A DNA stretch of 6,842 nt from Flavobacteriaceae bacterium (GTDB taxonomy: Bacteria; Bacteroidota; Bacteroidia; Flavobacteriales; Flavobacteriaceae): contig CP070731.1 of NCBI GenBank assembly GCA_020347545.1, positions 271,772-278,613 of the forward strand, written 5' to 3'. The position numbers and the translations under genes are program-made. Under the pieces are notes generated by a model. That model was not told the DNA's origin. It searched no databases and saw only the letters and a program-made list of their open reading frames with translations. This document shows positions 4,779 to 6,842 of the stretch, one piece after another; position 1 is the stretch's first letter; each line of letters begins with the position of its first letter.

Positions 4779-6842
4779 CTAGAATCTCATGGCGATTTTG
4801 AGATTGAGCACGCGACCACTCAGGTAATTCGGGATGGCAACATATCGATCTGCCGAAATATCTCTCACCCAGGTATTTGTAATCGTGTTTTGATTGTCAA
4901 ACATGTTGAAAAGTTCAAGGCCTGCTGAAAGGTGTTTAAATGATTTTTGCCAATTCGCTTTAGGAGGGTTATTCAAATCAACGAATATATAGGATATTCC
5001 CAGATCAGAACGAAAATAAGCCTTCAACCTGTTCTGGTAGTCATATGGATCCGCATACGAGGGGGAACCACCGGGCACACCGGTGTTGTAAACAAGGTTT
5101 AAATACATTTTTAAACTAGGTACCGACGGAACATAATCCTGAAAGAGAAGAGCAAATTTAAAGCGCTGGTCAGTGGGCCGCGAAATATAACCTCGATCAT
5201 CAATGTTCTCTTCCGTTTGAAGATAACCTATACTAAACCAGGATTCAGTACCTGGTACAAATTCACCATTAAGTCGTAAATCCACTCCGGCTGCATAAGC
5301 AACTGCGTTGTTCCTGGCTCTGTATCTGATTTTAACATTGTCAATGGTAAACGGGTTCACATCGGTTAGGTTTTTATAATATACCTCACTCACAAGTTTA
5401 AAAGGTCTGTTCCAAAGCGAAAAACTGTAGTCATGCCCCAATACAATATGTACTGATTTCTGTGCCTTTACTTCGGGGTGGACCATTCCCAAAGAATCCC
5501 GGAGTTCCCTGTAAAACGGGGGCTGATAATAAACTCCACCGGACACTCTGAAAAGCATATCGTGATCCCAGTTAGGCTTTATGGAAAACTGAGCTCTTGG
5601 ACTTATCACGGTGTAGTTTTGAGAAGGAAGCCCTTCCCCGTTAACCGTCCAGTGCTGTGCCCGTACCCCAAGATTATACCAAACAGGATGATCTCCGATA
5701 TAAGATTTACGGCTCCACTGAGCGAACCCTGATATCCTTTCAATGGTCACGTCATTCTCGGCGTTTATATTGATAAAAGGAACTATTGGGCCGGTATAAG
5801 GTTCATAGGGTTCATCATTTCTCGGCAATAAATGGGGAGGTCGAAGCGAGAAACCGGCAGAATCCACAACCTGCCATTCGTTGATTCTGTCTTTGATATT
5901 CTCATGCTGGTATTTGGCTCCAAACTCGAACAAATTGGAATTCAGCCTCCAATCAGCGGTTAATTTAATGCTGCTGATTTGAGCCTTAAGATTATTTCTC
6001 GCATGATCAAGTTGCGAGCCAATCGATTGCACTAAATTTGAATCCCCAAAATCCTCTGATCCGAAATTAGCATCAACTTCACCTAAACCATAAAATGAAA
6101 GAATGTCATAATACTCCTGTTCTTTTGTATTGTAGGTTGACGCCGTCAGAGAAGCAGATACATTCTCAGAAAATATATAATTTCCTTTAAGAGCCCCAAA
6201 TAAGGTTTCGTATTGATCTTCTTCTTTTCCTTGATATGAAACGACCAAGGACAAGGGGTTGGTAAGGGTGCCAAAATTTGTTTGTCTCGATCTTGGGGTA
6301 ACGTTGTAATTGTTCAAAGAATAACTTCCTAAAAAATCCAATGAGAATTTCTCTGTAAAATCATAGGAAAGATAAGCTTGTATATCCGTAAAATTTGGAT
6401 TGAAATTGGCATCGATATCATTACTGTTGAGAAAAAGGCTGTTGTTTCTGTATCGGGCACCTACCAGAACCTTGAACTTTTCATCCTTTGATAAACCTTC
6501 AACTGATGCTGATGCTCCAAGAAAGCTTGCTTCAAAGCTGGCTCCAAATCGTGATGGCTTTCTGTATGTAATATCAAGGACAGAAGACAATTTATCTCCG
6601 TATTTTGCTTGAAATCCCCCGGCCGAAAAATCAACATTCTGGGTGAGTTCCGGATTTACAAAACTCAATCCTTCCTGTTGTCCCGATCTAACCAGGAACG
6701 GCCTGTAAATTTCTATACCATTGACATAAACGAGGTTTTCCTCAAAACTACCACCTCGAACATTGTACTGTGTGCTTAATTCATTGTTGAAATTAACACC
6801 AGGCAGCGTTTTTAGAACACTTTCAATACCTTGATTGGCACT
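4779..6842 (-). CDS. TonB-dependent outer-membrane receptor (5' end cut off by window edge)
   Basis: This encodes a gated beta-barrel importer of the outer membrane, powered by TonB/ExbBD. The frame is open to the right edge, so 687 residues are visible and the signal peptide, any carboxypeptidase-regulatory-like domain, the TonB box and the start of the plug lie outside. Counting from the first visible codon, plug features include GIESVLKTLPGVN (5-17), YNVRGGSFEENLVYVNGIEIY (26-46) and, near the plug-barrel junction, AGGFQAKYGDKLSSVLDI (74-91). The rest shows the alternating aromatic/polar pattern of a 22-strand barrel and ends in KIAMRF with a terminal Phe, the usual signal for outer-membrane assembly. 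No SusD-like partner is downstream, so a SusCD glycan system is not supported by what is visible. The substrate is unknown. The next gene, 77 bases on in the same direction, is the ECF sigma factor, so read-through or functional coupling is possible. TTG 6668 is an internal codon and not the start. Confidence 0.92.
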   Translation of the reverse strand, partial: SANQGIESVLKTLPGVNFNNELSTQYNVRGGSFEENLVYVNGIEIYRPFLVRSGQQEGLSFVNPELTQNVDFSAGGFQAKYGDKLSSVLDITYRKPSRFGASFEASFLGASASVEGLSKDEKFKVLVGARYRNNSLFLNSNDIDANFNPNFTDIQAYLSYDFTEKFSLDFLGSYSLNNYNVTPRSRQTNFGTLTNPLSLVVSYQGKEEDQYETLFGALKGNYIFSENVSASLTASTYNTKEQEYYDILSFYGLGEVDANFGSEDFGDSNLVQSIGSQLDHARNNLKAQISSIKLTADWRLNSNLFEFGAKYQHENIKDRINEWQVVDSAGFSLRPPHLLPRNDEPYEPYTGPIVPFININAENDVTIERISGFAQWSRKSYIGDHPVWYNLGVRAQHWTVNGEGLPSQNYTVISPRAQFSIKPNWDHDMLFRVSGGVYYQPPFYRELRDSLGMVHPEVKAQKSVHIVLGHDYSFSLWNRPFKLVSEVYYKNLTDVNPFTIDNVKIRYRARNNAVAYAAGVDLRLNGEFVPGTESWFSIGYLQTEENIDDRGYISRPTDQRFKFALLFQDYVPSVPSLKMYLNLVYNTGVPGGSPSYADPYDYQNRLKAYFRSDLGISYIFVDLNNPPKANWQKSFKHLSAGLELFNMFDNQNTITNTWVRDISADRYVAIPNYLSGRVLNLKIAMRF

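Noticed and set aside
5478..5732. Plus-strand open frame within the receptor gene
   Set aside because: It is antisense to a clear TonB-dependent receptor barrel, has no recognisable domain and no leader signal; the same applies to the other short antisense frames in the window.

Overview
The window looks like chromosomal DNA from a member of the Bacteroidota, most likely a Flavobacteriaceae-type bacterium. This is inferred from the AT-rich sequence, A/T-rich leaders without Shine-Dalgarno sites before almost every gene, a large TonB-dependent receptor ending in an aromatic residue, an ECF sigma factor of the type common in that phylum, and an ABC-2 exporter pair in the style those genomes carry. 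I see no RNA gene, CRISPR array, insertion sequence or phage gene. Coding density is high, and the longest gap between genes is 77 bases.

The plus-strand half (1-3125) holds three closely spaced genes that look like one operon. They are the 3' part of an ABC exporter ATPase, its NatB/YhaP-like membrane partner, and an NtrC-family sigma-54 activator with a receiver and an AAA+ domain. The activator ends right after the AAA+ domain and has no DNA-binding helix-turn-helix. No histidine kinase is in view.

The minus-strand half (3179-6842, read right to left) begins with a TonB-dependent outer-membrane receptor cut by the right edge. After a 77-base gap containing a perfect 7-3-7 palindrome comes a tight three-gene unit: an ECF sigma factor (GTG start), a single-pass membrane protein that is probably its anti-sigma factor, and a small exported Spy/CpxP-like protein. 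The gaps within the unit are 7 and 4 bases. The two operons converge with only 53 bases between their stop codons.

The most interesting system is this ECF unit. The putative anti-sigma factor has no cysteines, so it is not a zinc-type anti-sigma factor. It carries a duplicated GFxVPxGYFE motif on the predicted cytoplasmic side. Its predicted periplasmic tail has about 20 acidic and no basic residues, while the exported Spy-like partner is strongly basic. This suggests a CnrYXH- or CpxP-like signalling arrangement in which the periplasmic protein docks on the anti-sigma factor. That idea is inference from layout and charge and is not established by the sequence.
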